64,000 nt of DNA from Acidovorax sp. SUPP3334 (GCF_030159055.1 NZ_BQXQ01000018.1:37753-101752); one strand, 5' to 3'. Shown: positions 43,029 to 53,300, counted from the stretch's first letter. Numbers and translations: made by a program. The notes: generated by a model from the letters alone, not told the origin.

Positions 43029-44003
43029 ATGCGATTCATTCGGCACACCGCCTTGCTGGCCACCCTCGCCCTGGCGCCATTCCTCGCCGTCGCCCAGGAA
43101 TGGCCCACCGCCAAGCCCATCACCTACGTCGTGCCGTTCACGCCCGGCGGCTCCACCGACATCATCGGCCGCGTGCTCGCCAACAAGCTGGGCGAGGCGC
43201 TCAAGCAATCGGTGGTGGTGGACAACAAACCCGGCCAGGCCGGCGGCATCGGCGCCTCGTACGCGGCCAAGGCGGCTCCGGACGGCTACACGCTGTTCGG
43301 CGGCACCATCAGCACGCACGCCATCAACGCCAGCCTGTACAAGAACCTGTCGTACAACCCGGTCAAGGACTTCGAGCCCGTGGCGCTCGTGGCCACGCTG
43401 CCCAACGTGCTCATCGTCAACCCCGCGCTGGGCGTGAACTCGGTGAAGGAACTGATCGAGCTGCTCAAGAAAGACCCGTCCAAACGCATGTTCGCGTCGT
43501 CGGGCGCGGGCACCTCCACCCACCTCGCGGGCGAGATGTTCGGCGACCTGATCGGCGTGAAGCTCACCCACGTGCCGTACAAGGGCACGCCGCCCGCCCT
43601 CACCGACGTGGCGGCCGGCCAGGTCTCGTTCATGTTCGACCAGATGACCGCCGCCCTGCCCCTGGCCAAGGCCGGCCGCGTCAAGCTCCTGGCCGTCACC
43701 ACCGGCCAGCGCATCGCCCTCGCGCCCGAGCTGCCCACCATGATCGAGTCCGGCGTGCCCGGCTTCGAGATGTCGTCCTGGCAGGCCGTGTACGCCCCCA
43801 AGGGCACGCCCAAGGCCGTGGTGCAGCGGCTGAACGCCGAGATCGTCAAGGCATTGAAGCAACCGGATGTGGTGGACAAGCTGCACACGCAACTGGGCAT
43901 GGACATCGTGGGCAGCACGCCGGAAGCACTGGCGGCACACATGGCCAAGGAGATTCCGCGCTGGGCGGAACTGGTGAAGAAGTCGGGGGCTTCGGCGGAT
44001 TGA
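43029..44003 (+). CDS. Bug-family tripartite tricarboxylate transporter solute-binding protein
   Basis: 324 residues with signal peptide (TALLATLALAPFLAVAQE) and a GGAG site. Bug motifs: ITYVVPFTPGGSTDIIGRVL, VVVDNKPGQAGGIGASYAAK, SSGAGTSTHLAGEMFGDLIG, LTHVPYKGTPPALTDVAAGQ, SFMFDQMTAALPLAKAGRVK. Third structural gene of the GntR-linked operon, so it probably captures the sugar acid or related carboxylate degraded by the two upstream enzymes. No TctA/TctB permease nearby. Confidence 0.92.
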   Translation: MRFIRHTALLATLALAPFLAVAQEWPTAKPITYVVPFTPGGSTDIIGRVLANKLGEALKQSVVVDNKPGQAGGIGASYAAKAAPDGYTLFGGTISTHAINASLYKNLSYNPVKDFEPVALVATLPNVLIVNPALGVNSVKELIELLKKDPSKRMFASSGAGTSTHLAGEMFGDLIGVKLTHVPYKGTPPALTDVAAGQVSFMFDQMTAALPLAKAGRVKLLAVTTGQRIALAPELPTMIESGVPGFEMSSWQAVYAPKGTPKAVVQRLNAEIVKALKQPDVVDKLHTQLGMDIVGSTPEALAAHMAKEIPRWAELVKKSGASAD

Positions 44004-44065
44004 TTGGAAAGTGCGCAGGCCTGTTCCTGGTTTGAGGCCTGCCCTCTTCAAGAGAATGCCAGCGA

Positions 44066-44110
44066 CGCATTGCTTGTCAAATATCGTAAGCCTTCGATGT
44101 AAGCAATGCG
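44066..44110. promoter_or_regulatory. 10-bp inverted repeat ahead of cas1
   Basis: CGCATTGCTT at 44066-44075 is repeated as its complement AAGCAATGCG at 44101-44110, with 25 bases between that contain a smaller ATCG/CGAT dyad. The right arm ends 30 bp before the cas1 ATG. It could be an operator, a 5'-leader hairpin, or a terminator for the upstream Bug gene. No T-run follows. Confidence 0.45.
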
Positions 44111-44140
44111 CAAGAAAAATCGGGACACTGCGACGCGACC

Positions 44141-45127
44141 ATGGAAGATATCGCCGCATCTGATCTCAAATCCATACTGCACTCCAAGCGGGCCAATCTC
44201 TATTACCTTGAACACTGTCGGGTCTTGGTCAATGGTGGCAGGGTTGAATATGTGACGGATGCCGGCAAGAAAAGCCTGTACTGGAATATTCCCATCGCCA
44301 ATACCACCAGCATTCTGCTGGGGACCGGGACTTCGATTACCCAGGCGGCCATGCGTGAATTGGCCAAAGCCGGCGTATTGGTGGGGTTTGCGGGCGGCGG
44401 GGGCACCCCATTGTTCAGCGCCAATGAGGTGGATGTGGAAGTGGCATGGTTCCCACCGCAGTCCGAATACCGCCCCACGGAGTATCTGCAAGCATGGGTG
44501 CGTTTCTGGTTCGATGATGAACTGCGGCTGATGGCAGCCAAAGCCCTTCAGATTCAGCGACTGCAAAGGCTGCGGACGCAATGGACCACGCGTTCTGTGC
44601 GCGAGGCCGGATTCGTGGTGGACGCGCAGCGCTTGCAAAATTTGCTGGATCCGTTCATGGTGCACATCGCCAACGCGCCAGACGTAACGGCGTTGCTCAC
44701 CGATGAGGCGCGGTTGACCAAGGCGCTTTTCAAACTGGCTGTGGACGCAACGGGCTATGGCGATTTCACACGTGCCAAACGCGGGACCGGCAGCGATGCC
44801 GCCAACCGCTTCCTGGACCATGGCAACTACCTGGCCTACGGGCTTGGCGCGACCGCCACGTGGGTGTTGGGTCTCCCGCACGGCCTAGCAGTGCTGCACG
44901 GCAAGACACGACGGGGTGGATTGGTCTTCGATGCGGCTGACCTGGTAAAGGATGCCTCGATCCTGCCGCAGGCTTTTCTCTCGGCGATGCGGGGAGACGA
45001 TGAACAGCAGTTTCGCCACCACTGCATCGATGCCCTGACCCGCAGCGAATCACTGGACTTCATGATCGATACGCTCAAGGCGATCGCATTGGAGACGGCG
45101 AGGCACGCACAGAAGTCGGTGCCGTGA
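44141..45127 (+). CDS. cas1: type I-F CRISPR integrase Cas1
   Basis: 328 residues, the normal I-F length. N-terminal beta domain SILHSKRANLYYLEHCRVLV and GVLVGFAGGGGTPLF; C-terminal helical nuclease domain with the metal ligands in ALFKLAVDATGYGDFTRAKR, GNYLAYGLGATATWVLGLPH, GLAVLHGKTRRGGLVFDAAD and DLVKDASILPQAFLSAMRGD. With Cas2-3 it inserts new spacers at the leader end of the array. First gene of a six-gene + strand cas cluster, overlapping cas2-3 by GTGA. Confidence 0.96.
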   Translation: MEDIAASDLKSILHSKRANLYYLEHCRVLVNGGRVEYVTDAGKKSLYWNIPIANTTSILLGTGTSITQAAMRELAKAGVLVGFAGGGGTPLFSANEVDVEVAWFPPQSEYRPTEYLQAWVRFWFDDELRLMAAKALQIQRLQRLRTQWTTRSVREAGFVVDAQRLQNLLDPFMVHIANAPDVTALLTDEARLTKALFKLAVDATGYGDFTRAKRGTGSDAANRFLDHGNYLAYGLGATATWVLGLPHGLAVLHGKTRRGGLVFDAADLVKDASILPQAFLSAMRGDDEQQFRHHCIDALTRSESLDFMIDTLKAIALETARHAQKSVP

Positions 45128-48100
45128 ACGTCCTTTTCGTATCCCAATGCAGTAAACGGGCCTTAACGGAAACCCGGCGCATCCTTGATCAGTTCGCGGA
45201 ACGGCGTGGAGACCGCACTTGGCAAACCCCCATCACGGCGGATGGATTGGACAGCGTTCGCCGGCTTCTGCGGAAAACGGCTCGCAAAAACACCGCTGTC
45301 GCGTGCCACTGGATCCACGGCAAGGACCACAGTGAGCTGTTGTGGGTGGTGGGCGATGGCCGGCAGTTCAATGCGCAAGGCGCGACCCCCACCCACACCA
45401 CGGCCAGCAACATCCTGCGCGTGGAGGATGAAAGCAGTTGGCACCACTTGCCTCTGATGACTTCGTTGGCGGCGCTCGCTGCCCTGCTTCACGATTTGGG
45501 AAAAGCCACGCAAGCTTTTCAAGACCGCCTGAAAAATCTCGGTGTGCGCGAGCGCAACCACTACCGCCATGAATGGGTCTCGGTGCGCCTGTTTCAGGCT
45601 TTTGTGGGCCGCGATGACGATGCTGCATGGCTGCAGCGTCTGGCCTGTTGTGCAGACGCCGCCACGGACACCAGGGCGTTCGAAGCGCTATGGTTGGACC
45701 ACGCAGGAGGGCGATTGCTGCGCGATGGTCTTGATGAACCGCAGGCCACGCAGCATCTGCCTTTTGCCCAAATGCCTCCGCTCGCACAAGCGGTGGCTTG
45801 GCTGGTGTTTACCCACCATCGCTTGCCTTGTCTTCCGGTGCATCGGCCCGAGGGTAGCCATGAGGAGGACATCGGCCTGCCTCGCGCCAAATGGCACCGC
45901 TTTGGTGCCCGCCCCCCATTCGTCAACAGCAAAGAGTTGGATGGGGCCCTGGCCCGCGTCAGCGCTGATTGGAACGAGCCCCGCGAGCAAGCCTCCACCG
46001 CCACCGTACAGGTCCACTGGCACTTTCCGCATGGCTTGCCTGTGGCGACATTGGCTTGGCGCAAACAGGCTGCGCGCTATGCCCGCAAACTGCTGGCACG
46101 GCCCCAAGCCCCGGGCGACGCAGGCGTATTGCATGACCCCTACACCATGCATGTGGCGCGCCTGTGCCTCATGTTGGCAGACCACCACTACTCCAGCATC
46201 AGCGACGAGCCACGGCGCCTGCCCTATCGCAACGCGGGCTACCCGCTGTACGCCAATACCTGTACGGATGCAATCAAAAAAGATAGCGACAGGGGGCTTT
46301 TTGGGAAGCACGGGAAGCCGTTTTTCAATCAAACGCTGGACGAACACCTGCTTGGCGTTCAAGGGCATGCCACACTGATTGCGCGCTCTTTGCCCAGCCT
46401 CGGGCGAAGCCTGCCCGCACTGCAAAACCACAAGCCACTGAAAAGGCGCAACACCGACATCCGCTTCGCCTGGCAAGACAAAGCTGCCGACTTGGCTGCG
46501 AGCGTTCGCTCCCGTGCCGCTGCACAAGGCGCTTTCATCGTCAACATGGCTTCCACGGGATGTGGCAAGACGTTGGGCAACGCCCGGATCATGAATGCGC
46601 TCGCCGACCCTGCCACGGGCCTGCGCTGCGCGTTCGCCATCGGGTTGCGTACGCTCACGCTGCAAACCGGGCGCAGTTTCCAACGCGATCTGGGTCTCAG
46701 TGAGGAGCAAATCGCCATCCAGGTAGGTGGCTCGGCCAGCCGGGCTCTGTTCGACCATTGGGAGTGGCAGGCCGAAACCACTGGCTCTGCGTCGCGCCAG
46801 CAGTTGCTTGATGAAGCGTGCACCGTGCTCTACGAGGGAAACGACCAGCATCCCTTGCTGCAGCGCCTGACCGACGATGCCAAAGCCCGCGCCCTGATCG
46901 CTGCACCGTTGCTGGTCTGCACGGTGGACCATCTCACTCCCGCCACCGAGAGCCTGCGTGGCGGTCGCCAGATTGCACCCATGCTGCGGCTCATGACTGG
47001 TGACCTGGTACTGGACGAGCCAGACGATTTCGACATGGCCGATTTGCCTGCCTTGACGCGCCTGGTGCATTGGGCAGGGTTGCTGGGTTCTCGCGTGCTG
47101 CTGTCGTCCGCCACGTTGCCGCCGGCATTGGTGGAAGGACTTTTCCTTGCTTACCGTTCCGGGCGTGCGGTGTACCAGCAGCATCGCAGCGAACGGCCTA
47201 ATGCGCCGGTCGATCCTTGCTGCTTGTGGATCGATGAGTTCAATCAGACCACGCAAGACTGCGCCGATGGTGCCGCCTTTCGTGTGGCACACACCCAATA
47301 CGTGCAAAAACGGGTGATCCGGTTGGCCCAGGCAGAAGTGCGCCGCCTGGCGCAGATCGCCGATTTGCCTGATGAGTGGCGTGACATGGACCAGGCCGAA
47401 AGGCGCACGGATTTTGCACGCCTGTTACTGCACCATGCCTGGCAGTTGCACCAGCATGCCTGCAATCACAGTATCGACCCCATCAGTGGCAAGCGTGTGA
47501 GCATGGGACTGATCCGCATGGCCAACATTGATCCGCTGTACGAGGTGGCTTTGGCGATACATCGGTTGGGTGCACCGGCTCCCGAGGTGCGCGTGCATTT
47601 GTGCGTGTACCACTCGCAATTCCCTCTGCTGGCGCGATCGGTCATCGAGCAGCAGCTCGATACCCTGCTCGATCGCCGTGGCGCCCGTGGAGGGCAAGAC
47701 CCAGCGCTCCAGCGCCCCGCGTTGCGTGCTCTCATCGATCGCCACTCAGAGCCCCACCATTTGTTCATCGTGCTGGCTAGTCCCGTCAGTGAGGTGGGCC
47801 GGGACCACGATTACGACTGGGCGGTGGTCGAGCCCTCGTCCATGCGGTCGCTGATTCAACTGGCGGGTCGTGTGCGCCGTCATCGGCCGGGTAGCGTGGC
47901 AGACGCCAACATCGTGGTGCTCGACCGCAACCTGCGGTCGTACGAGCACATCGGTGAAGCGGCTTTTTGCAAGCCTGGGTTCGAGATGGATCCGCAGCCC
48001 GCCGGTACCACCGACGCGGCGCGCTGGTTCCACCTGAAGTCCCATCGCTTGCGCGATGTGATGGCGCGCACGGCACAAGGCAAAGCGCCGTGGGCGGTGG

Positions 48101-48648
48101 ATGCGCAACCACGCATTGCGACGGCTGCCGACAAGCTGCAACCCAACCGCTACCTAGTGGACTTGGAGCATGCCCGCATGCACGACAGCATGCTGCCGCG
48201 CCATGCAGACGGTCAAGACACCACCGCCCCCATCCGCGCAGCCAGCCTGCATTGGGCCCATCAAGGCAACCTGTGGCTTACCGGCCTGCTGCCGCAATAC
48301 CAGCGCTTTCGCTACGACCCACAGCCGCGCGACGACGTGGTCTTGCTGCCCGATGAAGACGAATCCACCTTGCAATTGCATCGCGTCGATGACGGGCCTG
48401 GTCGAGGCAACAGGCTCTACGTGCGCATAGAAGACAGCCAGCTGGATCGGGTGCCGGAGTCCGCGTTTGCTGCCAGCACTGTTTCACCCTGGTCAGGTGT
48501 GAACTTGATACATGAACTGACCCAATTGGCGCAGGCCCAGGGTTTGACCTTGCAACGGTGTGCTGAACGCTATGCAGGTGCCAGCTTGCCCTCCAAGCAG
48601 CAGGGATGGCGGTTTCATGAGTTTTTAGGCTTTACAAAAAAAGTCTGA
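45124..48648 (+). CDS. cas3: type I-F Cas2-Cas3 fusion nuclease-helicase
   Basis: 1174 residues from GTG 45124. Residues about 1-95 form the fused Cas2 domain (MNVLFVSQCSKRALTETRRI). The HD nuclease follows with LAALLHDLGKATQAFQ and the later HEWVSVRLFQAF, FTHHRLP. The SF2 helicase has Walker A VNMASTGCGKTLGNARIMNA, Walker B GDLVLDEPDDFDMADLPAL, LLSSATLPPALVEGL, and motif VI SLIQLAGRVRRHRPGSV. It degrades target DNA after Csy-complex binding and takes part in spacer acquisition with Cas1. All key motifs are intact. Confidence 0.96.
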   Translation: MNVLFVSQCSKRALTETRRILDQFAERRGDRTWQTPITADGLDSVRRLLRKTARKNTAVACHWIHGKDHSELLWVVGDGRQFNAQGATPTHTTASNILRVEDESSWHHLPLMTSLAALAALLHDLGKATQAFQDRLKNLGVRERNHYRHEWVSVRLFQAFVGRDDDAAWLQRLACCADAATDTRAFEALWLDHAGGRLLRDGLDEPQATQHLPFAQMPPLAQAVAWLVFTHHRLPCLPVHRPEGSHEEDIGLPRAKWHRFGARPPFVNSKELDGALARVSADWNEPREQASTATVQVHWHFPHGLPVATLAWRKQAARYARKLLARPQAPGDAGVLHDPYTMHVARLCLMLADHHYSSISDEPRRLPYRNAGYPLYANTCTDAIKKDSDRGLFGKHGKPFFNQTLDEHLLGVQGHATLIARSLPSLGRSLPALQNHKPLKRRNTDIRFAWQDKAADLAASVRSRAAAQGAFIVNMASTGCGKTLGNARIMNALADPATGLRCAFAIGLRTLTLQTGRSFQRDLGLSEEQIAIQVGGSASRALFDHWEWQAETTGSASRQQLLDEACTVLYEGNDQHPLLQRLTDDAKARALIAAPLLVCTVDHLTPATESLRGGRQIAPMLRLMTGDLVLDEPDDFDMADLPALTRLVHWAGLLGSRVLLSSATLPPALVEGLFLAYRSGRAVYQQHRSERPNAPVDPCCLWIDEFNQTTQDCADGAAFRVAHTQYVQKRVIRLAQAEVRRLAQIADLPDEWRDMDQAERRTDFARLLLHHAWQLHQHACNHSIDPISGKRVSMGLIRMANIDPLYEVALAIHRLGAPAPEVRVHLCVYHSQFPLLARSVIEQQLDTLLDRRGARGGQDPALQRPALRALIDRHSEPHHLFIVLASPVSEVGRDHDYDWAVVEPSSMRSLIQLAGRVRRHRPGSVADANIVVLDRNLRSYEHIGEAAFCKPGFEMDPQPAGTTDAARWFHLKSHRLRDVMARTAQGKAPWAVDAQPRIATAADKLQPNRYLVDLEHARMHDSMLPRHADGQDTTAPIRAASLHWAHQGNLWLTGLLPQYQRFRYDPQPRDDVVLLPDEDESTLQLHRVDDGPGRGNRLYVRIEDSQLDRVPESAFAASTVSPWSGVNLIHELTQLAQAQGLTLQRCAERYAGASLPSKQQGWRFHEFLGFTKKV

Positions 48649-49016
48649 TCTACCTGTTCGGCAGTGGATCGACAGCTAAATTTTGTAGCTGACTTTTCTG
48701 AGCTGTTTATTCAACAGGCTTGCAAAGATAGCACGCTACAACTAACATGCCGACACCAAGATGATTTTCATACATCGAAATTTTGAAGTTGACTGGTTGA
48801 AATTGAAATTCAAGAAAACCGTGGTGCGAATTCCAGTCGCACCACGGTTGATTCAGCCACGTGCTGTAGAGGCACCAAACAAGAAAGGGAGGTCACAGTG
48901 GATAGCTTTCGCGCTCTAAGAAGAGCCTTCATAGCTTTCTAGCCGTTTTCAAATCCCCGGTTGGCTTCGTGCTGACCGGGGATTTTAGCTTTCAACCCTT
49001 TTGGAAAGATATCGCT
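48649..49016. other. 368-bp AT-richer gap between cas2-3 and csy1
   Basis: No gene is supportable here. The DNA is clearly more AT-rich than the flanks and holds a strong hairpin (48817-48849). It probably carries a promoter for the csy genes; I could not fix its boxes with confidence. Confidence 0.5.
48817..48849. promoter_or_regulatory. perfect 13-bp hairpin between cas2-3 and csy1
   Basis: AACCGTGGTGCGA (48817-48829) pairs exactly with TCGCACCACGGTT (48837-48849) across a 7-nt loop. No T-run follows on the plus strand; an A-run precedes it, so on the minus strand it would look like a terminator. It might separate the acquisition and interference genes transcriptionally. Confidence 0.55.
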
Positions 49017-50429
49017 ATGTCTGAAGCCCAGCAAACGGGTGCCAAGGCAGGCTATCGAGCGACCATCAATGCATTCTTGCAAGAGCGCTTGCAAGCAAAG
49101 CTCGACAAGCTTACGCCCGAAGATCCACAACGCGATGAGATCATCGCTTCGTTTTCGCAGCATATTTGGTTGTCCAGCGCAGCTAAGCGCGTAGAGCAAA
49201 TCCAGGCCGTCACCCACTCCCTCAAACCCATTCACCCCGACGCGCGAGGCACCAATCTGTATGTGGAGCCTGGGCATCTTCCTTCGCTGGATGATCTGGG
49301 CAGCCATGCCCTCGGCGATCGGTTTGTAAGCGATGTGGTGGGCAACGCGGCAGCGCTGGATGTGTACAAGTTGCTCAAGCTGGAGGTGAATGGGCGCACT
49401 TTGTTGAGCGCCCTGCTGGACCAGGATCCCGATGCCATGGCGGCGCTAGATGCGGACCCTGTGCAGGCCCATGCGTTGCGCGATGCGTTTGTATCGCTCA
49501 TCCAGCCGCGTGCCGGAGGCGCCAGCAGCCACCCGCTGGCCAAGCAGCTGTATTGGCTTGTGGGCGCAGATGCCGGCAAGGACAGCGACTATGTCCTGCT
49601 CGCGCCGCTTTACGCCACGTCGCTGGCCCAGGCCGTGCATACCCAGATGCAGGAAGACCGCTTCGGCGAAGCCAACAAAGCCGCCCGAGATGCCCGGCGC
49701 GAGCGCAAAGCGCACGAAGGCACATATCACGTCTATCCAGGGCTGGCGGTGCAGAACATGGGTGGTACCAAGCCGCAGAACATCAGCCAGCTCAACAGCG
49801 AGCGACGGGGCATGAACTATCTCCTGTCGTCGCTGCCACCCCAATGGAAATCCAGTGAAGGGCGATTCCCCGTGCATGCGGAATCGGTGTTCGACCGCCT
49901 GTTCATCGCCCGCCCGGAGGTACGCCAAACGGTACGTGCACTGCGGCATTTTCTCGAATCCGACCCCGAGCCCAACCAAGCGACGCGCCAGCGGCGCGAA
50001 GCCCTGCTGGACACGCTGCTGGACGAACTGGTTTCGCTGGCCGTCGAGATGCAGCAGCTGCTGCCACCGGGGTGGACTGTGCATGACCCGGAAAAACGCT
50101 TTGCCAAGCTGAACTACCAAGAGCAGCTTTGGCTGGACCCGCTGCGTGCTGAGCTGCCGGAAGAGCCGGTATTTGCGTTCGATTGGCTTTGCATGGACTG
50201 GCCTGCAGCCATCGGCAAGCGCTTTGCCAACTGGCTGAACGATCAGCTGCGTGGCAAGCTGCCGCTGGGCGATGCCGAAGCGCGCGAGTGGAAAAAAGTG
50301 CTATTGACCGATGAGGACGGCTTCCGGCAGCAATTGCGCGAAATGCGTGACAAGCTGGACGCGCCGCACCATGTGTCCGTCCGACAAACGCATGCTGAGC
50401 TGGCCAAGGCATCGGGGGAGGACGCATGA
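49017..50429 (+). CDS. csy1: type I-F Cascade large subunit Csy1 (Cas8f)
   Basis: 470 residues from ATG 49017, with GGAAAG upstream; an earlier in-frame start at 48969 lacks a ribosome site. N-terminal helical part AGYRATINAFLQERLQAKLD, central TNLYVEPGHLPSLDDLGSHA, and the C-terminal YHVYPGLAVQNMGGTKPQNI, SQLNSERRGMNYLLSSLPPQ block typical of Csy1. It contacts the crRNA 5' handle together with Csy2 and reads the PAM. Overlaps csy2 by ATGA. Confidence 0.95.
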   Translation: MSEAQQTGAKAGYRATINAFLQERLQAKLDKLTPEDPQRDEIIASFSQHIWLSSAAKRVEQIQAVTHSLKPIHPDARGTNLYVEPGHLPSLDDLGSHALGDRFVSDVVGNAAALDVYKLLKLEVNGRTLLSALLDQDPDAMAALDADPVQAHALRDAFVSLIQPRAGGASSHPLAKQLYWLVGADAGKDSDYVLLAPLYATSLAQAVHTQMQEDRFGEANKAARDARRERKAHEGTYHVYPGLAVQNMGGTKPQNISQLNSERRGMNYLLSSLPPQWKSSEGRFPVHAESVFDRLFIARPEVRQTVRALRHFLESDPEPNQATRQRREALLDTLLDELVSLAVEMQQLLPPGWTVHDPEKRFAKLNYQEQLWLDPLRAELPEEPVFAFDWLCMDWPAAIGKRFANWLNDQLRGKLPLGDAEAREWKKVLLTDEDGFRQQLREMRDKLDAPHHVSVRQTHAELAKASGEDA

Positions 50430-51505
50430 GCCAAGCCCAACCCCAGGCCCTTCTCGTTCTCCCCCATCTGCGGATCCAGAACGCCAACGCCATCGCCAGC
50501 CCGCTCACGCACGGCTTTCCGTCCATCACGGCCTTTACCGGGCTGATGTGGGCGCTGGAGCGCAAGCTGGCCCGGGCCGGTGTGCCACTGCGCCTTCATG
50601 CGGTGGGCGTGGTCTGCCACCACCACCAGGAACAGGTGACGCACGGCTATGTGCGCAGCTTTAACCTGACGCGCAATCCCGTGGACAAGGATGGCAGCAC
50701 TGCCGCCATCGTGGAAGAGGGACGCATGCATCTGCATATCACGCTGGTGATCGCCGTATCCGAAAAAAACACGCCTGGCACGGCATCGGTGCTGGTGCAG
50801 GGCAATCAGGCGCAATGGGCGGAATGGGCTCGCATCGCTGGTGAAACCCTCGCGGGCATGCGTGTGGCGGGCGGCAGTGTGCTGCCCTCGCGCGCAGTGC
50901 CAGGAAAGCGCGTGCGGCCATGGATGGATATCGTGCCCGATGACCCGGTGGAAGCTGCCAGCCTCTTTCGCACATGGCGGCGGCAGTGGCTGCCTGGCTT
51001 CGCCTTGGTGGGACGCGACGACCTGCCGACAGTGCGCTTGCAGCAACTGCGCGCGACGCATGCACAAGCCACTTTGCTGGACGCTTGGCTGCACGCGGCC
51101 CGCTTCAACCACCAGCCGCTGCCTAGCGCGGACGGAATGCCTGCAATCGACGGCCAAGTGGCCTGGGGGGATCCGTTTCGGTCCAAAGGCAGCGGGTGGA
51201 TCGTGCCCATCCCCGTTGGATATGCAGCGCTCACGGCAATCCATACCGCAGGCAGTGTGCGCAATGCCAGAGATGCCATGGTGCCCGTGCGCTTCGTTGA
51301 GTCGGTTTACTCGATGGGCGAATGGGTCAGCCCGCATCGGCTTCAGAGCCTGCAGCAACTGCTGTGGCAACCCGAGACCGACGAAACCCTGGGCCTGTAC
51401 CGCTGCCGCAACGGCTATCAGCCTATCCCGGGAAAGGCTGGTGCCGACGCCGCAGCCGGCGGCGCGAGCGATTGGGATGACGAAGAGGTCTATGACTACA
51501 CCTGA
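50426..51505 (+). CDS. csy2: type I-F Cascade subunit Csy2 (Cas5f)
   Basis: 359 residues. N-terminal ferredoxin-like core [40 protein letters not shown], then [20 protein letters not shown] and a glycine loop [11 protein letters not shown]. The C-terminal half includes [20 protein letters not shown]. It caps the 5' handle of the crRNA in the Csy complex. Translationally coupled to csy1 by a 4-bp overlap. Confidence 0.95.
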   Translation: MSQAQPQALLVLPHLRIQNANAIASPLTHGFPSITAFTGLMWALERKLARAGVPLRLHAVGVVCHHHQEQVTHGYVRSFNLTRNPVDKDGSTAAIVEEGRMHLHITLVIAVSEKNTPGTASVLVQGNQAQWAEWARIAGETLAGMRVAGGSVLPSRAVPGKRVRPWMDIVPDDPVEAASLFRTWRRQWLPGFALVGRDDLPTVRLQQLRATHAQATLLDAWLHAARFNHQPLPSADGMPAIDGQVAWGDPFRSKGSGWIVPIPVGYAALTAIHTAGSVRNARDAMVPVRFVESVYSMGEWVSPHRLQSLQQLLWQPETDETLGLYRCRNGYQPIPGKAGADAAAGGASDWDDEEVYDYT

Positions 51506-51563
51506 ACAGACAGCGCCTTATCCGGCTTGCCGGATTTACCCCCATTTTTCAAGGATTGACACC

Positions 51564-52589
51564 ATGACCGAGAAACTCTCCACCGCTTCCGTTCTGGCCT
51601 TTGAACGCAAGCTCGACCCGTCTGATGCCGTGTTTCATGCCGGCCTCTGGGATGACCGGGCCCAATCGCATGCTTGGCAGCCCGTCACCATCCAACCCAA
51701 ATCGGTGCGCGGCACCATCAGCAACCGGCTCAAGGCAAAAGACCAAGACCCTGCCAAGCTTGACGCCGCCATCGAAAAGCCCAACCTGCAAACCGTGGAT
51801 GTGGCCGCGTTGCCCCCACAGGCCGATACGCTCAAGGTGCAGTTCACCCTGCGCGTGCTCGGGGGAGCAGGCACCCCATCGGCCTGCAATGGCGCGGCCT
51901 ATCAGGCCAAGCTGCTGGCCACTGTGCAAGGGTATAAGCAGCAGCACGGCTTTGCCGAACTGGCGCAGCGCTACGCGGCAAACTTGGCCAATGGCCGCTT
52001 TCTGTGGCGCAACCGCGTTGGTGCAGAGCGCGTGCAGGTCATCGTGGAACGATTGCAAGACGGCAAGGCTGCTGAGTCCTGGTCTTTTGATGCCCTCGCG
52101 TTGAATACACGCGCCATAGGTGCTGTCAGCTCCGAAGTACCCGGGCTGCAAGGGCTGAGCCAGCTCATCGCGGGCGGGCTGGCAGGCAACACCCATGCGC
52201 TGTTGCGAGTGACGGCCTTTGTGCGACAAGGCGCTGGGCAAGAAGTGTTTCCGTCGCAAGAACTCATTCTGGTCAAGGGCAGCGTAGGCAAAAGCAAAAC
52301 CCTGTACCACATCAACGGCATGGCTGCCATTCACTCTCAGAAGATCGGCAACGCCATTCGCACCATCGACACTTGGTACGAAGGCGCCGGCGAACTGGGC
52401 CCGATTGCCGTGGAACCCTACGGCTCTGTCACTACTCAGGGAAAAGCGTATCGGCAGCCTAAGCAAAAGCTGGATTTCTACACGCTGCTGGATGAATGGC
52501 TGCTGAAAGACAAGGTGCCCCCCGCTGAACAACAGCACTTCGTGATGGCCGTATTGATCCGTGGCGGCGTTTTCGGCGATGCGAGCTGA
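51564..52589 (+). CDS. csy3: type I-F Cascade backbone subunit Csy3 (Cas7f)
   Basis: 341 residues from ATG 51564, normal for Csy3. Characteristic blocks: [80 protein letters not shown], and [20 protein letters not shown]. Six copies normally form the helical filament along the crRNA spacer. 58 bp after csy2. Confidence 0.96.
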   Translation: MTEKLSTASVLAFERKLDPSDAVFHAGLWDDRAQSHAWQPVTIQPKSVRGTISNRLKAKDQDPAKLDAAIEKPNLQTVDVAALPPQADTLKVQFTLRVLGGAGTPSACNGAAYQAKLLATVQGYKQQHGFAELAQRYAANLANGRFLWRNRVGAERVQVIVERLQDGKAAESWSFDALALNTRAIGAVSSEVPGLQGLSQLIAGGLAGNTHALLRVTAFVRQGAGQEVFPSQELILVKGSVGKSKTLYHINGMAAIHSQKIGNAIRTIDTWYEGAGELGPIAVEPYGSVTTQGKAYRQPKQKLDFYTLLDEWLLKDKVPPAEQQHFVMAVLIRGGVFGDAS

Positions 52590-52603
52590 GTCGAGCGCCA
52601 ACC

Positions 52604-53170
52604 ATGACCACGCATTACATCGACCTGTCTCTGCTGCCGGATCCGGAGTTCAGCCCAACCCTGTTGCACAGCGCACTGTTTTCCAAACTGCACCGTGTTT
52701 TGGTGCAGTTGGGAACGGGCGAGATCGGCGTGAGTTTTCCGGGTTTGAATCCGCAAAAAACGCACCTGGGCGACACGCTGCGGCTCCATGGCCCCCAGCC
52801 TGCGTTGGAGCGATTACAAGCGTTGCCCTGGCTGCAAGGCATGCGCGACCATGTACTGGCAGGCAACGTCGTGCCAGTGCCTGTGGGCGCGGCACACCGG
52901 GTGGTGCGCCGGGTGCAGGTGCACAGCAGCCCTGATCGCTTGCGGCGCCGCCAGATGCGTCGGCATGGCTATGACGAGGCAGAGGCCCAAAGGCGTATCC
53001 CGGATGGCGCGGCGCGGCGGCTGGACCTGCCTTATCTGAACTTGCAGAGCTCCAGCACAGCACAAGCCTTCCGCTTGTTTTTCGAGCATGGCCCGGTGCA
53101 AACCGTGCCGAGCCCCGGCCGCTTCAGCGCTTATGGGTTGAGTCCTCTGACAACGGTTCCGTGGTTTTAA
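52604..53170 (+). CDS. cas6f: type I-F crRNA endonuclease Csy4 (Cas6f)
   Basis: 188 residues, 14 bp after csy3. Catalytic His in ALFSKLHRVLVQLG (near residue 30), Ser/Tyr-containing C-terminal region FSAYGLSPLTTVPWF, and an arginine-rich helix RLRRRQMRRHG that would sit in the major groove of the repeat hairpin. It cuts each repeat after the stem and stays bound to the 3' end of the crRNA, leaving an 8-nt CUCAGAAA 5' handle for this array. Confidence 0.95.
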   Translation: MTTHYIDLSLLPDPEFSPTLLHSALFSKLHRVLVQLGTGEIGVSFPGLNPQKTHLGDTLRLHGPQPALERLQALPWLQGMRDHVLAGNVVPVPVGAAHRVVRRVQVHSSPDRLRRRQMRRHGYDEAEAQRRIPDGAARRLDLPYLNLQSSSTAQAFRLFFEHGPVQTVPSPGRFSAYGLSPLTTVPWF

Positions 53171-53300
53171 CCCTTTTTTTGGAGCCATGGTTGAAGCCTT
53201 TATAAATCAAGCACTTGGGAGTGTTGGGGGTAAAAGGGACAAATAGGGGCAGCGGCTGTTTTCTAGTTATCAATCAATAAGTTGGAGAGATTTTTCTCCA
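53171..53300 (+). promoter_or_regulatory. CRISPR leader
   Basis: 130 bp of A/T- and G-rich DNA between csy4 and the first repeat, including TTTATAAATCAAG near 53199-53211. A 6-bp hairpin TGGAGA/TCTCCA with a 6-nt loop (53283-53300) abuts the first repeat. It should hold the array promoter and the signal for spacer insertion; the side is supported by the degenerate repeat at the opposite end. Confidence 0.75.

Noticed and set aside
53171..53300. Anti-CRISPR or small gene between csy4 and the array
   Set aside because: Only 130 bp, no coding frame; position fits the leader.
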